Shown here piece after piece: positions 15,850 through 23,935 of a stretch of 47,696 nucleotides of DNA. The translations under genes were made by a program, and so were the position numbers. Each line of letters starts with the position of its first letter. The stretch's first letter is position 1. This stretch comes from JBAVQS01 sp049694275 (GTDB lineage: Bacteria; Chloroflexota; Anaerolineae; UBA4142; SHND01). The notes under the pieces were generated by a model, which was not told where the DNA came from, did not search any database, and saw only the letters and a program-made list of their open reading frames with translations. The stretch is from positions 1-47,696 of the forward strand of contig JBAVQS010000031.1 in assembly GCA_049694275.1 (NCBI GenBank), given 5' to 3'.

Positions 15850-16545
15850 TTAGAGGAGCTTGAGCGGACTGCCCGACGTGAGCGTGGCACCGCCGGCGAC
15901 GTTGTGCGCATAGCGCGTCGTTTCAGGGACGCGATACCGGGTCGTGCATCTCAGCACGATATCGACGGCGGTCGGCAGATCGATCTTGTTGCCAATCGAG
16001 ACATAGACCGGCTTGACGTTGAGCTTGGTGCGCACCGCTGCGCCGATCACCGCGCCCTTGTCCACAAGCGGCGTCCACGCGCCAATGCGGTTCTCCGGTT
16101 CTTGCGCCTGGCCGACGAGGATCGATTTGCCGCAGCCGATGGACGCGCGGTCGAGGAGCACTCCCAACTGGCACGCAATGCCAAACCGCCGCGGGTGGGC
16201 GCGCCCATGCCCATCGACGATGATCACATCCGGTTCAGTCGTCAGTTGCGCCAGCGCGTCCAGTACGACCGGGATTTCACGGTAGGCGAGCAGTCCGGGG
16301 ATATAGGGAAAAGTCACCGGACGCCGCGCAACCCCTGATTCCACGGGGGCAAGGTCCGGAAAAGAGAGAACGACTGCGGCCGCCCGGCTGAGGGTCTTGT
16401 CCTCTTCAAAGCCAACATCCACGCCGGCCACATAATGGATCGGCCCAAATTCGTTCTGCTCGACGACCTGGACGGCCAGATCCCGCTGCTGTGCAATGGC
16501 GGCTTGCGGCGTCAGGCTCATGTTTAGTCTGTCAGGAATTTTCAT
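15850..16545 (-). CDS. nfi: Endonuclease V
   Basis: 231 residues. Cuts DNA near deoxyinosine (and RNA inosine in some species). Active-site carboxylates are all present: D43 in GVDVGF, E90 in PYIPGLLAYRE, D111 in VDGHGRAHPRRFG, numbers almost identical to the Thermotoga enzyme. SIGCGKS replaces the commoner IGVAKK loop. The frame extends to 16611, but ATG 16545 is preferred because TATAAT ends six bases upstream, another probable leaderless start. It stands alone, convergent with the ATCase-domain gene. Confidence 0.92.
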   Translation of the reverse strand: MKIPDRLNMSLTPQAAIAQQRDLAVQVVEQNEFGPIHYVAGVDVGFEEDKTLSRAAAVVLSFPDLAPVESGVARRPVTFPYIPGLLAYREIPVVLDALAQLTTEPDVIIVDGHGRAHPRRFGIACQLGVLLDRASIGCGKSILVGQAQEPENRIGAWTPLVDKGAVIGAAVRTKLNVKPVYVSIGNKIDLPTAVDIVLRCTTRYRVPETTRYAHNVAGGATLTSGSPLKLL

Positions 16546-16551
16546 GATACG

Positions 16552-16557
16552 ATTATA
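16552..16557 (-). promoter_or_regulatory. -10 box of nfi, probably leaderless
   Basis: TATAAT on the minus strand, six bases from the ATG at 16545. No good -35 box and no ribosome binding site are seen. Confidence 0.55.
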
Positions 16558-16642
16558 CCTTAACGGGGTTGTAATACGATAAGCGTCTCGTGACACACAG
16601 CCGGGAAGCATCAGCCGCGCCTTTTGGGAACTTGTACACCAA

Positions 16643-16670
16643 TTGACTTTTCAGCCAAATCCCATAATAT
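16643..16670 (+). promoter_or_regulatory. Promoter of the HTH-regulator and inositol-lipid operon
   Basis: TTGACT (16643-16648), 16 bp, TAATAT (16665-16670). The ATG at 16683 is 12 bases after the -10 box, giving a leader of about five bases without ribosome binding site. TATAAG at 16668-16673 is an overlapping alternative -10. Confidence 0.6.
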
Positions 16671-16682
16671 AAGTACGCGTTT

Positions 16683-17033
16683 ATGCTTTCTCACGCTGGT
16701 AATACTCCCATTCAATCGTTTCACGATCTGCGCGACTATTTTCGAACGCTCAGTGATAGCGCGCGCCTTTCGATCCTCGACTATCTCGCCGCAACGCCGG
16801 GCGACCTGAACGTCTCGGACCTGGCGCGTGCAGTTCGCATGAGCCAGCCGCTCTGCTCGTGGCACCTGCGCCGGCTTGTCAAGATCGGCCTGGTCCGGAT
16901 GCGCCGCGTTGGACGGGAGGCCCGCTGCTCGCTCGATCGCGCGCGATTGCACGAATTCGAGGCGGCTCTGTCCCATCTGATCGAGGAACCCGCCGCATCG
17001 GCCACGACGCGCGCGGGCCCGCATCGTAAATAA
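16683..17033 (+). CDS. ArsR-type winged-helix transcriptional regulator
   Basis: 116 residues. LSDSARLSILDYLA (about 23-36) and the helix-turn-helix LNVSDLARAVRMSQPLCSWHL, followed by the wing RLVKIGLVRMRRVGREARC, define an ArsR-like repressor. No metal-binding CxC motif of the classical metal sensors is seen. It is the first gene of the cluster, 22 bases before ino1 on the same strand, so it is the likely local regulator of the inositol-lipid genes, perhaps self-controlled. The signal it senses is unknown. Confidence 0.85.
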   Translation: MLSHAGNTPIQSFHDLRDYFRTLSDSARLSILDYLAATPGDLNVSDLARAVRMSQPLCSWHLRRLVKIGLVRMRRVGREARCSLDRARLHEFEAALSHLIEEPAASATTRAGPHRK

Positions 17034-17055
17034 ATTTGTTTTAAGGAGTAATGCA

Positions 17056-18153
17056 TTGCCATCGAAAAAAACCACCAAGCGAACAAATAAAAAGGTGCGC
17101 GTTGCCATTATCGGCGTCGGCAACTGCGCCTCCAGCTTTGTCCAGGGCGTCGAATACTATCGCGGCGCCAAGCCGGACGATGAAATCCCGGGACTGATGC
17201 ATCCCATCGTCGGCGACTATCACATCAGCGACATCGAGTTCTCAGCCGCCTTTGACATTGATATCAACAAGGTCGGCAAGGACCTCGGCGAAGCGATCTA
17301 TGCGCCGCCGAACAACACCTATGTCTTTTGCAAGGTGCCGCCCAAGGGGGTCAAGGTCGAGCGAGGCATGACCCACGACGGGCTCGGCAAATACCTCTCC
17401 CAGATCATCACCAAGGCGCCTGGCCCGACGGCCGATGTCGTCGGCATCCTCAAAGACACGCATACCGATGTGGTCGTCTCGTATCTGCCAGTCGGCTCGG
17501 AGATGGCGACGAAATGGTATGTCGAGCAGATTCTCGAAGCGGGCTGCGCTTTTGTGAACTGCATCCCGGTCTTTATCGCCCGCGAGCCATACTGGCAAAA
17601 GCGCTTTGAAGAGCGGAATCTGCCGGTCATCGGCGACGACATCAAATCGCAAGTGGGCGCCACAATCACGCATCGCGTGCTCACACGGCTCTTTATGGAC
17701 CGCGGCGTACGCCTTGACCGAACGTACCAGTTAAACTTTGGCGGGAATACCGATTTCCTGAATATGCTCGAGCGCGAGCGGCTGGAATCGAAAAAAATCA
17801 GCAAGACAAACGCGGTCACGTCGATGCTCGACTATCCGATGGCGCCTGAAAACGTCCACGTCGGACCGAGCGACTATGTGCCGTGGCTGACCGACCGCAA
17901 GTGGTGCTATATCCGCATGGAGGGCACCACGTTTGGCGACGTGCCGCTGAACGCTGAGCTCAAGCTCGAGGTGTGGGACTCGCCCAACAGCGCCGGCGTC
18001 GTGATCGACGCCGTTCGCTGCGCCAAGATCGGCCTCGATCGCGGGCTGAAAGGGTCGCTGATCCAGCCCAGCTCGTATTTCATGAAGTCGCCGCCGCAAC
18101 AATTCCCGGACGACCAAGCACGCCAGTTGGTTGAGGAGTTCATCAAAGGATGA
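17056..18153 (+). CDS. ino1: myo-Inositol-1-phosphate synthase
   Basis: 365 residues. Converts glucose 6-phosphate to inositol 1-phosphate with NAD. IIGVGNCASSFVQGVEYY (about 16-33) is the NAD-binding start of the short archaeal/actinobacterial form; GDDIKSQVGAT, LNFGGNTDFLNM and KTNAVTSML carry the active-site lysines and asparagines. The start codon is TTG at 17056, supported by AAGGAG seven bases upstream; the ATG at 17051 is in another frame. The last bases overlap the next gene (ATGA). This enzyme supplies the headgroup for the phosphatidylinositol pathway encoded downstream. Confidence 0.95.
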   Translation: MPSKKTTKRTNKKVRVAIIGVGNCASSFVQGVEYYRGAKPDDEIPGLMHPIVGDYHISDIEFSAAFDIDINKVGKDLGEAIYAPPNNTYVFCKVPPKGVKVERGMTHDGLGKYLSQIITKAPGPTADVVGILKDTHTDVVVSYLPVGSEMATKWYVEQILEAGCAFVNCIPVFIAREPYWQKRFEERNLPVIGDDIKSQVGATITHRVLTRLFMDRGVRLDRTYQLNFGGNTDFLNMLERERLESKKISKTNAVTSMLDYPMAPENVHVGPSDYVPWLTDRKWCYIRMEGTTFGDVPLNAELKLEVWDSPNSAGVVIDAVRCAKIGLDRGLKGSLIQPSSYFMKSPPQQFPDDQARQLVEEFIKG

Positions 18154-19094
18154 ATTTCGCCCTTTACCTGTGGCGATTTGGCAGTTGGCTGGTTTCATTC
18201 TTACCCCCATCAATCGTCAACCTCATCGCCGCCGGAAGCGGCATCTCAGTCTATTATCTCTGGGGCGCGCGCCAGCGCGTGACGCGGGAGAATTTTGCCC
18301 GCGTGCTCGGCCGGCCGGTGCGTGACCCAGAGGTGGGACGGGTGGCGCGGGCGTCTTTTGCCAACTATTGCCATTACATCGTCGAAATCATGCGGTATCC
18401 CAGGGTGCCGATTGAGGAGATTGAAAAGCGCGTCGTGATTCACGAAAGCGAACTTTTTCGACGCGCGATCACAGGCAAGACGCCGGTGATCCTGATCTCA
18501 GCGCACTTTGGCAATATGGATTATGCTTCGGCCGTGGCAACCCGGCGGTACGGGCCCTTTACGCTGGCCGCCGAGACCATGAAGCCGGTGCAACTCTTTC
18601 ATTATTTGCAACAGGTGCGAGCGGTTCGCGGAGTGAATCTGGTAGACTATACACATGCGCCACGCAAAATCTTGGAAGCGCTGAAACGCAAGGAATGGGT
18701 GGCATTCCTGATTGACTTTGGCGTGAACAACCAGAAGGACATTACGAACACCGAGGTCTCGTTCTTTGGGGCGCCCACTCGGTTTCCGGCCAGTCCCGCC
18801 ATTTTGGCGCAGCGGAGCGGAGGTCCCATCGTCGTCGTTCATACCTATCTGGATGCAGATAAACAGATCCATGCAGTGATCACCGATCCCTTTTACGTGT
18901 CCAAGGACCTGTCGCGTGAGGAAGCAGCGCAGACAACCATGCAGGCCGTCGCACACCGGATGGAACAGTTCATCTGCGCTCATCCGGAGCAATGGTACGT
19001 CTATCGCGCCATGTGGCCACAGCCGCCGCCTTCGGGCATCCCCTCTTCAAGCCAGAATCTACCCAGCACCTATGGCTCTGGCGCGAAAATCTAG
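18150..19094 (+). CDS. HtrB/PatA-like lipid acyltransferase, canonical active site
   Basis: 314 residues of the lysophospholipid acyltransferase (HtrB/MsbB) superfamily. A hydrophobic N-terminus (about 10-38) would tether it to the inner membrane face. The HX4D motif is intact: H119 and D124 in SAHFGNMD. Because it lies between ino1 and a PimA-like gene, the closest functional model is PatA, which acylates the mannose of phosphatidylinositol mannoside; that is inference from context. It overlaps the ino1 stop by four bases. A 71-base palindrome separates it from the next acyltransferase. Confidence 0.87.
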   Translation: MNFALYLWRFGSWLVSFLPPSIVNLIAAGSGISVYYLWGARQRVTRENFARVLGRPVRDPEVGRVARASFANYCHYIVEIMRYPRVPIEEIEKRVVIHESELFRRAITGKTPVILISAHFGNMDYASAVATRRYGPFTLAAETMKPVQLFHYLQQVRAVRGVNLVDYTHAPRKILEALKRKEWVAFLIDFGVNNQKDITNTEVSFFGAPTRFPASPAILAQRSGGPIVVVHTYLDADKQIHAVITDPFYVSKDLSREEAAQTTMQAVAHRMEQFICAHPEQWYVYRAMWPQPPPSGIPSSSQNLPSTYGSGAKI

Positions 19095-19108
19095 TCTCTC
19101 GTATCTGA

Positions 19109-19179
19109 ATTCCCTATCTCGCCCGGGGGGAACAATGAGTCGCAAAAGCGATTGGAATTGTTCGGACGAGGTAGGGAAT
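19109..19179. repeat. Three-tiered palindrome between two acyltransferase genes
   Basis: Outer arms ATTCCCTATCTCG (19109-19121) and CGAGGTAGGGAAT (19167-19179), a middle pair GAACAAT with ATTGTTC, and an inner GTCGC with GCGAT around AAAA. As RNA it makes a long interrupted hairpin. No T run follows. It is either a mobile palindromic repeat or an element that sets relative expression of the genes downstream. Confidence 0.7.
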
Positions 19180-19187
19180 CCTAGTTT

Positions 19188-20057
19188 ATGAAATCCTACT
19201 GGCTCTATTATCTGGCAACCCTATTTGTACCCCTCCTGCCGGCCGGCTTGGGCTACTGGCTATTTGCCCGGTTTGGCGATCTCGCCTTTCTCTTTGGACG
19301 CGGGGCGCGTGTGCGCTATCTGGCGAACCTGCGGCACGTCATACCGGACGCCGAACCGGCGCGCTTGCGGCAGGTAACCCGTCAGGCTTTTCAAAACCTG
19401 ATGAAGAATTATTTCGATCTCTTTCGCAGCCATCGCCTCACCCCCGACCAGTTACGCGCCCAGCTACAAGAGGTCATCGGCTTTGAGCATATCGAAACGG
19501 CGCTGGCCGAGGGCAAGGGACTGATTGCCGGCAGCGCGCATATGGGCAACTTTAACCTGTTCGTCCTGCTCGCCGGGCTGTATCTGAAAGAGCATCGGGA
19601 CGTGATTGTGCCGGTCGAACGACTTGAACCCGAAAAATACCACGAACTGGTCAAACGCCAGCGGGCCAGCCAGGGAGTCGAGATTGTCCCGGTGGACCAG
19701 GCTGCGCGCACGCTCGTCAAAAAGGTTCGGACGGGTAACATCGTCGGCCTGGCGCTCGATCTCGACGTCACCCATACCGGCCCGGTGATTGATTTCTTTG
19801 GCGCCCCGGCGCAACTACCCGATGGCGCCGTGGCGCTGGCGCTGAAATACAAGACCCCGTTGATCTGTGGATATGCGCGGCGGTTGCCGAACAACAAGTG
19901 CGTTGCGACGATCGAGCCGCCCATCGAATTCGAGACGACTGGGGATCTGGCCCATGACACGCGCGCCGGAATACAAAAGGTCGCCCGCGTCCTCGAACGC
20001 TGGATTCGCGAATATCCCGACCAGTGGATTATGTTCGAGCAGGTCTGGAAAGACTAG
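19188..20057 (+). CDS. HtrB/PatA-like lipid acyltransferase with altered HX4D motif
   Basis: 289 residues of the same superfamily as the preceding gene, with hydrophobic N-terminus (about 5-30). The motif reads SAHMGNFN, so H118 is present but the usual acidic residue of HX4(D/E) is N123. The rest of the family pattern (PVERLEPEKY, FFGAPAQLPDGAVALA, EYPDQWIMFEQVWKD) is well kept, so this is not a decayed gene. It may use another carboxylate, or may bind rather than transfer. No clear ribosome binding site; the ATG follows the 19109-19179 palindrome by eight bases. Confidence 0.84.
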   Translation: MKSYWLYYLATLFVPLLPAGLGYWLFARFGDLAFLFGRGARVRYLANLRHVIPDAEPARLRQVTRQAFQNLMKNYFDLFRSHRLTPDQLRAQLQEVIGFEHIETALAEGKGLIAGSAHMGNFNLFVLLAGLYLKEHRDVIVPVERLEPEKYHELVKRQRASQGVEIVPVDQAARTLVKKVRTGNIVGLALDLDVTHTGPVIDFFGAPAQLPDGAVALALKYKTPLICGYARRLPNNKCVATIEPPIEFETTGDLAHDTRAGIQKVARVLERWIREYPDQWIMFEQVWKD

Positions 20058-20121
20058 ATGAAGAGACAAGTAAACGGGCAGACAAGTATAAAGGCACGCA
20101 GGGAGAGCCAGGGGGATTGAA

Positions 20122-20883
20122 ATGGGTAAAGCCGATATTCACATTCACAGCGATTACAGCGACGGCATGGCGACCGTCGAGGAGATTCTCGAATACGTCG
20201 AGCACCAGACAGACCTGGACCTGATCGCGCTCACGGACCACGACATGTTCGACGGAGCGGACAAGGCGCGCGAGCTGGCCGCCCAACGCAACTATCGCTT
20301 TGCGGTGATTACCGGCATGGAGGTCACCACCATCGAAGGGCATCTGCTGGCGCTGGGCATCGACAAGCCGGTCAAGTCTCTCCAGCCACTCGACCGCACC
20401 ATCGCCCAGATCCATGAACAGGGGGGCATCGTCATTGTCCCCCACCCGATGAGCTGGCTAATTCGCAGCGTCGGGCGAAACGGCATCCTGCGCATTCACA
20501 ATCACAAGAGCGACGAGGTCTATTTCGACGGCTTTGAGACCCTGAATCCAAGCTTTGCCGGCCAGGTCACGGCCGTTCAGGCGACCCTCTTGAACCAGAA
20601 TGTCCTGCACCTCGCTCCAACCGGCGGCAGCGACGCGCATACCCTGACCATGATCGGCACCGGACTGACCCACTTTCCGGGGACCGGGGTCGAGGCATTC
20701 CGGCAGGCTCTACAAACGGGCACGACAACCGCTGACGGACACTTTTGGACCCGGGACGAATTGCGCGAGCTCGCGCAAATTGGCCCGCGGCAAATGTTTC
20801 GCAGTCTGATCATTCTTCCGACACGTCACGTCCGGCGCGCCGTGAGCACCCTCGGCAAGGGGCCATCGCGTCCGGGCGCTTAA
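20122..20883 (+). CDS. PHP-domain phosphoesterase
   Basis: 253 residues. DIHIHSDYSDG (5-15) and ALTDHDMFDG are the first PHP metal-binding motifs; GMEVTT, VPHPM and GGSDAHT supply the rest, so a complete metal site is present. PHP proteins hydrolyse phosphoesters. Within this cluster the pathway from inositol phosphate to phosphatidylinositol needs a phosphatase that removes phosphate from phosphatidylinositol phosphate; this protein is a candidate, by context alone. Spacing to the next gene is three bases. Confidence 0.88.
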   Translation: MGKADIHIHSDYSDGMATVEEILEYVEHQTDLDLIALTDHDMFDGADKARELAAQRNYRFAVITGMEVTTIEGHLLALGIDKPVKSLQPLDRTIAQIHEQGGIVIVPHPMSWLIRSVGRNGILRIHNHKSDEVYFDGFETLNPSFAGQVTAVQATLLNQNVLHLAPTGGSDAHTLTMIGTGLTHFPGTGVEAFRQALQTGTTTADGHFWTRDELRELAQIGPRQMFRSLIILPTRHVRRAVSTLGKGPSRPGA

Positions 20884-20886
20884 CCT

Positions 20887-22071
20887 ATGAAAATTGCGCT
20901 GGTCACGCCATACGACTATCCTTACCCCGGCGGGGTCACCGAGCATATCATGCACCTCGACCGCGAGTTTCGCGCGCGGGGGCACGATACGCGCATCATC
21001 GCCGCGTCCACCAAAGACGAGGACGGCCTTGACGGCAATGTCATCAAGGTCAGCGGCGCCATCTCCCCAATTCCATTCAGCGGTTCGGCGGCGCGCATCA
21101 CCCTGTCACCCCCCGTGTACCGGCGCGTCAAAAAGATCCTCAAGGATGAACAGTTCGACGTCGTCCACGTCCACGAGCCCGCGGTGCCGCTCCTGTGCGT
21201 GACCGTCCTGCGGCATTCGCACGCGGTCAACGTCGGCACCTTCCACGCTTATCGCGAGACCAATGCACTCTATGAATATGCCAAGCCCATCGCCGAATGG
21301 ATCTTTGGCCGGTTGGATGGGCGGATTTGCGTATCCGAGGTCGTGCGCGATTATATCACCCAGTACTTTCCCAGCGATTATCACATCATCCCAAACGGGA
21401 TTGACCTTGCCCGTTTTGCCAGAACCGACGTCAAACCAATCGCCCGTTATAACGACGGGCGGCCCAACATTCTGTTTGTCGGGCGGATGGAGGACCGCAA
21501 GGGATTTCGCCACTTGATTCGCGCTTTTCCCTATATCAAACAGGAGGTGCCCGACGCGCGGCTGCTTGTGGTGGGCGCATTTACCGATGAGGAAAAAGCG
21601 CCTTATGTGCGTTATGCGCGCACCCACCGCCTGCGCAGCATCCACTTTGTCGGATGGGTTTCGCGCGAGGAGTTGACGCGCTATTATCGCACGGCGACCC
21701 TCTTTTGCGCCCCCTCCACCGGATTCGAGAGCTTTGGGATTGTGCTCCTCGAAGGAATGGCCGCGGGCGTGCCTGTCGTCGCTTCAGACATTGCCGGGTA
21801 TCGCTCGGTCATACAGGACGGCATCCAGGGACGCCTCGTAAAACCGGAGGATGAACAGGCGCTTGCCGGCGCGATCATCCCCTTGCTAAAAAATCCCGGC
21901 TTGCGCCAGGATATGGCCGAGCGGGGCAAGGAGCGCGCGGCAGAGTATGATTGGCCGATTATCGCCGAACGCGTGCTCGACTATTATCAGGAACTGCTCA
22001 AGAACCATGTGCCGGAGCGCAAAGCGCCTTCGTTCGGCTATCGGGCGCTGAGGCGACTTTCCCTGGTCTAA
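20887..22071 (+). CDS. pimA: PimA-like GT4 mannosyltransferase
   Basis: 394 residues, two Rossmann domains. PYPGGVTEHIMHL (about 15-27) is the N-terminal glycine loop and STGFESFGIVLLEGMAAG the GT4 donor site with both Glu residues of the EX7E motif. The stretch SGAISPIPFSGSAARITLSP aligns well, from memory, with the GRAVPIPYNGSVARLRF region of mycobacterial PimA, which transfers mannose from GDP-mannose to the inositol of phosphatidylinositol. Starts three bases after the PHP gene. Substrate call rests on this resemblance and on the inositol genes around it; a different sugar donor is possible. Confidence 0.85.
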   Translation: MKIALVTPYDYPYPGGVTEHIMHLDREFRARGHDTRIIAASTKDEDGLDGNVIKVSGAISPIPFSGSAARITLSPPVYRRVKKILKDEQFDVVHVHEPAVPLLCVTVLRHSHAVNVGTFHAYRETNALYEYAKPIAEWIFGRLDGRICVSEVVRDYITQYFPSDYHIIPNGIDLARFARTDVKPIARYNDGRPNILFVGRMEDRKGFRHLIRAFPYIKQEVPDARLLVVGAFTDEEKAPYVRYARTHRLRSIHFVGWVSREELTRYYRTATLFCAPSTGFESFGIVLLEGMAAGVPVVASDIAGYRSVIQDGIQGRLVKPEDEQALAGAIIPLLKNPGLRQDMAERGKERAAEYDWPIIAERVLDYYQELLKNHVPERKAPSFGYRALRRLSLV

Positions 22072-22089
22072 TCGTTATCAGGATGTAGG

Positions 22090-23238
22090 ATGGCTGTAAT
22101 CGCTGATGTGGTCATTATTGGCTCGGGCGCGCTGGGGTGCGCGGCCGCCTTTGCGCTGACCGAAGTAGGAATGCGGCGCCTCGTCGTCGTGGACCGGGGG
22201 CCCCTCATTTCGGGAATGACCCGGCGGAGCGCCGGCCTGGTTCACACCTACCAACCCCATCGCGCCACGATCCAAATGGCACGGGAGAGCCTGGAGAGCT
22301 ATCGCCATTGGGCGACGCTCATCGGCGGCGCCTGTGGATTTATAGAGACCGGAACCATCCTTACGGCGACCACTCCTGAAAACGTCCAGCGGCTGGAGCA
22401 GATACTACAAGCACAAGCCGACCTAGGCATTGATGTGCGCACGGTCGAACCCGGCGACCTGGCCCGCCAGTTTTTGAGCGCATCCTTCCAGGGGGTTGTG
22501 CGCTGCACGTACGAACCCGGCAGCGGGTATGTCGACGCCGTTCTGGCGGCGCAAGGATTTGCACGGCGGGCGCGCGAAAAGGGCGCCCGGTTCGAAACCG
22601 GCTCACAGGTCAAGGAGATCGGACAGGAGCGGGGACACATTACCCGGTTATCCACGACGACGGGTGACATCCAGACGCCCATCGTCATTATCACCGCCGG
22701 GGTGGGTGCCGAGCGGTTGATTCTGCCCCTTGGCGTCAACCTCAACCTCCAGTCACGCCGCGGCGCCATCGGTTTTTTCGAACAACCGGCGCAGCTCCAT
22801 GACGGCCATCCGACCTTTGTCGATGTCGATACCTCAAATTTCATCCGTCCACATGCTTTTCACCTGAGCACCGCCGGCATTGTGGACCACACGAGGTCGA
22901 TCAAGGGGACAGACGGCCTCGACGAGGTGTTGAGCAGCGCGGAAACCGCGGCGCTCGCCGAGTGCGCCGCGCTGCGCGTGCCCTTGCTCAAGGATGCCCC
23001 ACTGAAGCGCGGGCACGCGATTCTTTATGACCGCCCGCTCGATGGACAGCCGATCCTCGGGCGAGTGCCCGGATTTGAAGGCTTGTATATTGCGGCCGGG
23101 TTTGGCGAGAGCACCATTGCAACCGCGCCCGCCGTCGGCCGCGCCATCGCCGAGATTCTCGCCGACGGCGCAAGCAAGATCGATACCGAACCCTTTCGCC
23201 CGGACCGTCCCACGCTGACAAAACCCAGTGGTCGTTGA
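22090..23238 (+). CDS. FAD-dependent oxidoreductase, DAO family
   Basis: 382 residues. The dinucleotide loop IIGSGALGCAAAF (about 9-21), an acidic residue at VVVDRG, a substrate-domain core and the closing IAAGFGESTIATAPAVGR are typical of glycine oxidase/sarcosine oxidase-like flavoproteins. The substrate is unknown. It sits inside the inositol-lipid cluster, 18 bases after the mannosyltransferase, without an obvious pathway role; it may have been inserted or may modify a lipid precursor. A 16-bp hairpin follows its stop codon. Confidence 0.85.
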   Translation: MAVIADVVIIGSGALGCAAAFALTEVGMRRLVVVDRGPLISGMTRRSAGLVHTYQPHRATIQMARESLESYRHWATLIGGACGFIETGTILTATTPENVQRLEQILQAQADLGIDVRTVEPGDLARQFLSASFQGVVRCTYEPGSGYVDAVLAAQGFARRAREKGARFETGSQVKEIGQERGHITRLSTTTGDIQTPIVIITAGVGAERLILPLGVNLNLQSRRGAIGFFEQPAQLHDGHPTFVDVDTSNFIRPHAFHLSTAGIVDHTRSIKGTDGLDEVLSSAETAALAECAALRVPLLKDAPLKRGHAILYDRPLDGQPILGRVPGFEGLYIAAGFGESTIATAPAVGRAIAEILADGASKIDTEPFRPDRPTLTKPSGR

Positions 23239-23277
23239 CAACGGTGCGGCATGGAATTTTCCCATGCCGCACCGTTG
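23239..23277 (+). other. Perfect 16-bp hairpin without T run
   Basis: Arms 23239-23254 and 23262-23277, loop AATTTTC, in the gap between the oxidoreductase and the phosphatidyltransferase genes. It ends ten bases before the next ATG and could hide or expose that start; no ribosome binding site is visible there. Confidence 0.65.
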
Positions 23278-23287
23278 ACCTGTCACT

Positions 23288-23893
23288 ATGCTAACCGATA
23301 TGGCGCGGGCGCGCGCGCGTTCCCTGCTGAACGCCGTTGCCCAGATCTTTATCTCGCTTGGAATCTCGCCCAACACCCTGACGGTCGCCGGATTCATCGG
23401 CGTCTGCCTGATCGCCGTGGTGATTGCCGCCGGCTATGAAGCCTGGGGCGGCCTGCTCATCATCCTGGCCGGAGCTTTTGACGCGGTGGATGGAACGCTC
23501 GCCCGCGCGACAAACAAGGTCACAAAATTCGGAGCGTTTCTAGACTCTACCCTGGACCGCTGGGCTGACGCGGCCCTCTTTCTCGCGATCCTCTATCGTT
23601 TTGTGCAGCTCGGGGACCCATTGAGCATCTATCTCACCGTCGTCGCGCTGATCGGCTCGCTCCTCGTCAGCTATACACGCGCCCGCGCGGAGGGACTGGG
23701 GGCCAGCATCAAAGAAGGGTGGTTCACTCGCCTGGAGCGCACGATCATCCTCATCCTCGGACTCATCCTCACTGCCTGGGTCGGCCCCGTCGCCATGACC
23801 GTCGCCGTTGCCATCCTGGCGGTGTTTGCCAACATCACCGCCGTGCAGCGAGTGTTCGCGGCAAGACGAGCCTTAGACGGGACAAACCTGTAA
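23288..23893 (+). CDS. CDP-alcohol phosphatidyltransferase, probable phosphatidylinositol-phosphate synthase
   Basis: 201 residues, six hydrophobic segments. The full family motif D-x2-D-G-x2-A-R-x8-G-x3-D-x3-D is present at residues 65-90 (FDAVDGTLAR, GAFLDSTLD). The enzyme joins CDP-diacylglycerol to an alcohol. In Actinobacteria the equivalent gene next to patA and pimA makes phosphatidylinositol phosphate from inositol 1-phosphate, and ino1 here would supply that substrate. Phosphatidylglycerophosphate synthase activity cannot be excluded by eye. Last gene of the cluster. Confidence 0.88.
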   Translation: MLTDMARARARSLLNAVAQIFISLGISPNTLTVAGFIGVCLIAVVIAAGYEAWGGLLIILAGAFDAVDGTLARATNKVTKFGAFLDSTLDRWADAALFLAILYRFVQLGDPLSIYLTVVALIGSLLVSYTRARAEGLGASIKEGWFTRLERTIILILGLILTAWVGPVAMTVAVAILAVFANITAVQRVFAARRALDGTNL

Positions 23894-23935
23894 AGTCAAC
23901 CGCTTGACGATTGGGGCAAAAACGCTGCGCGGTCG

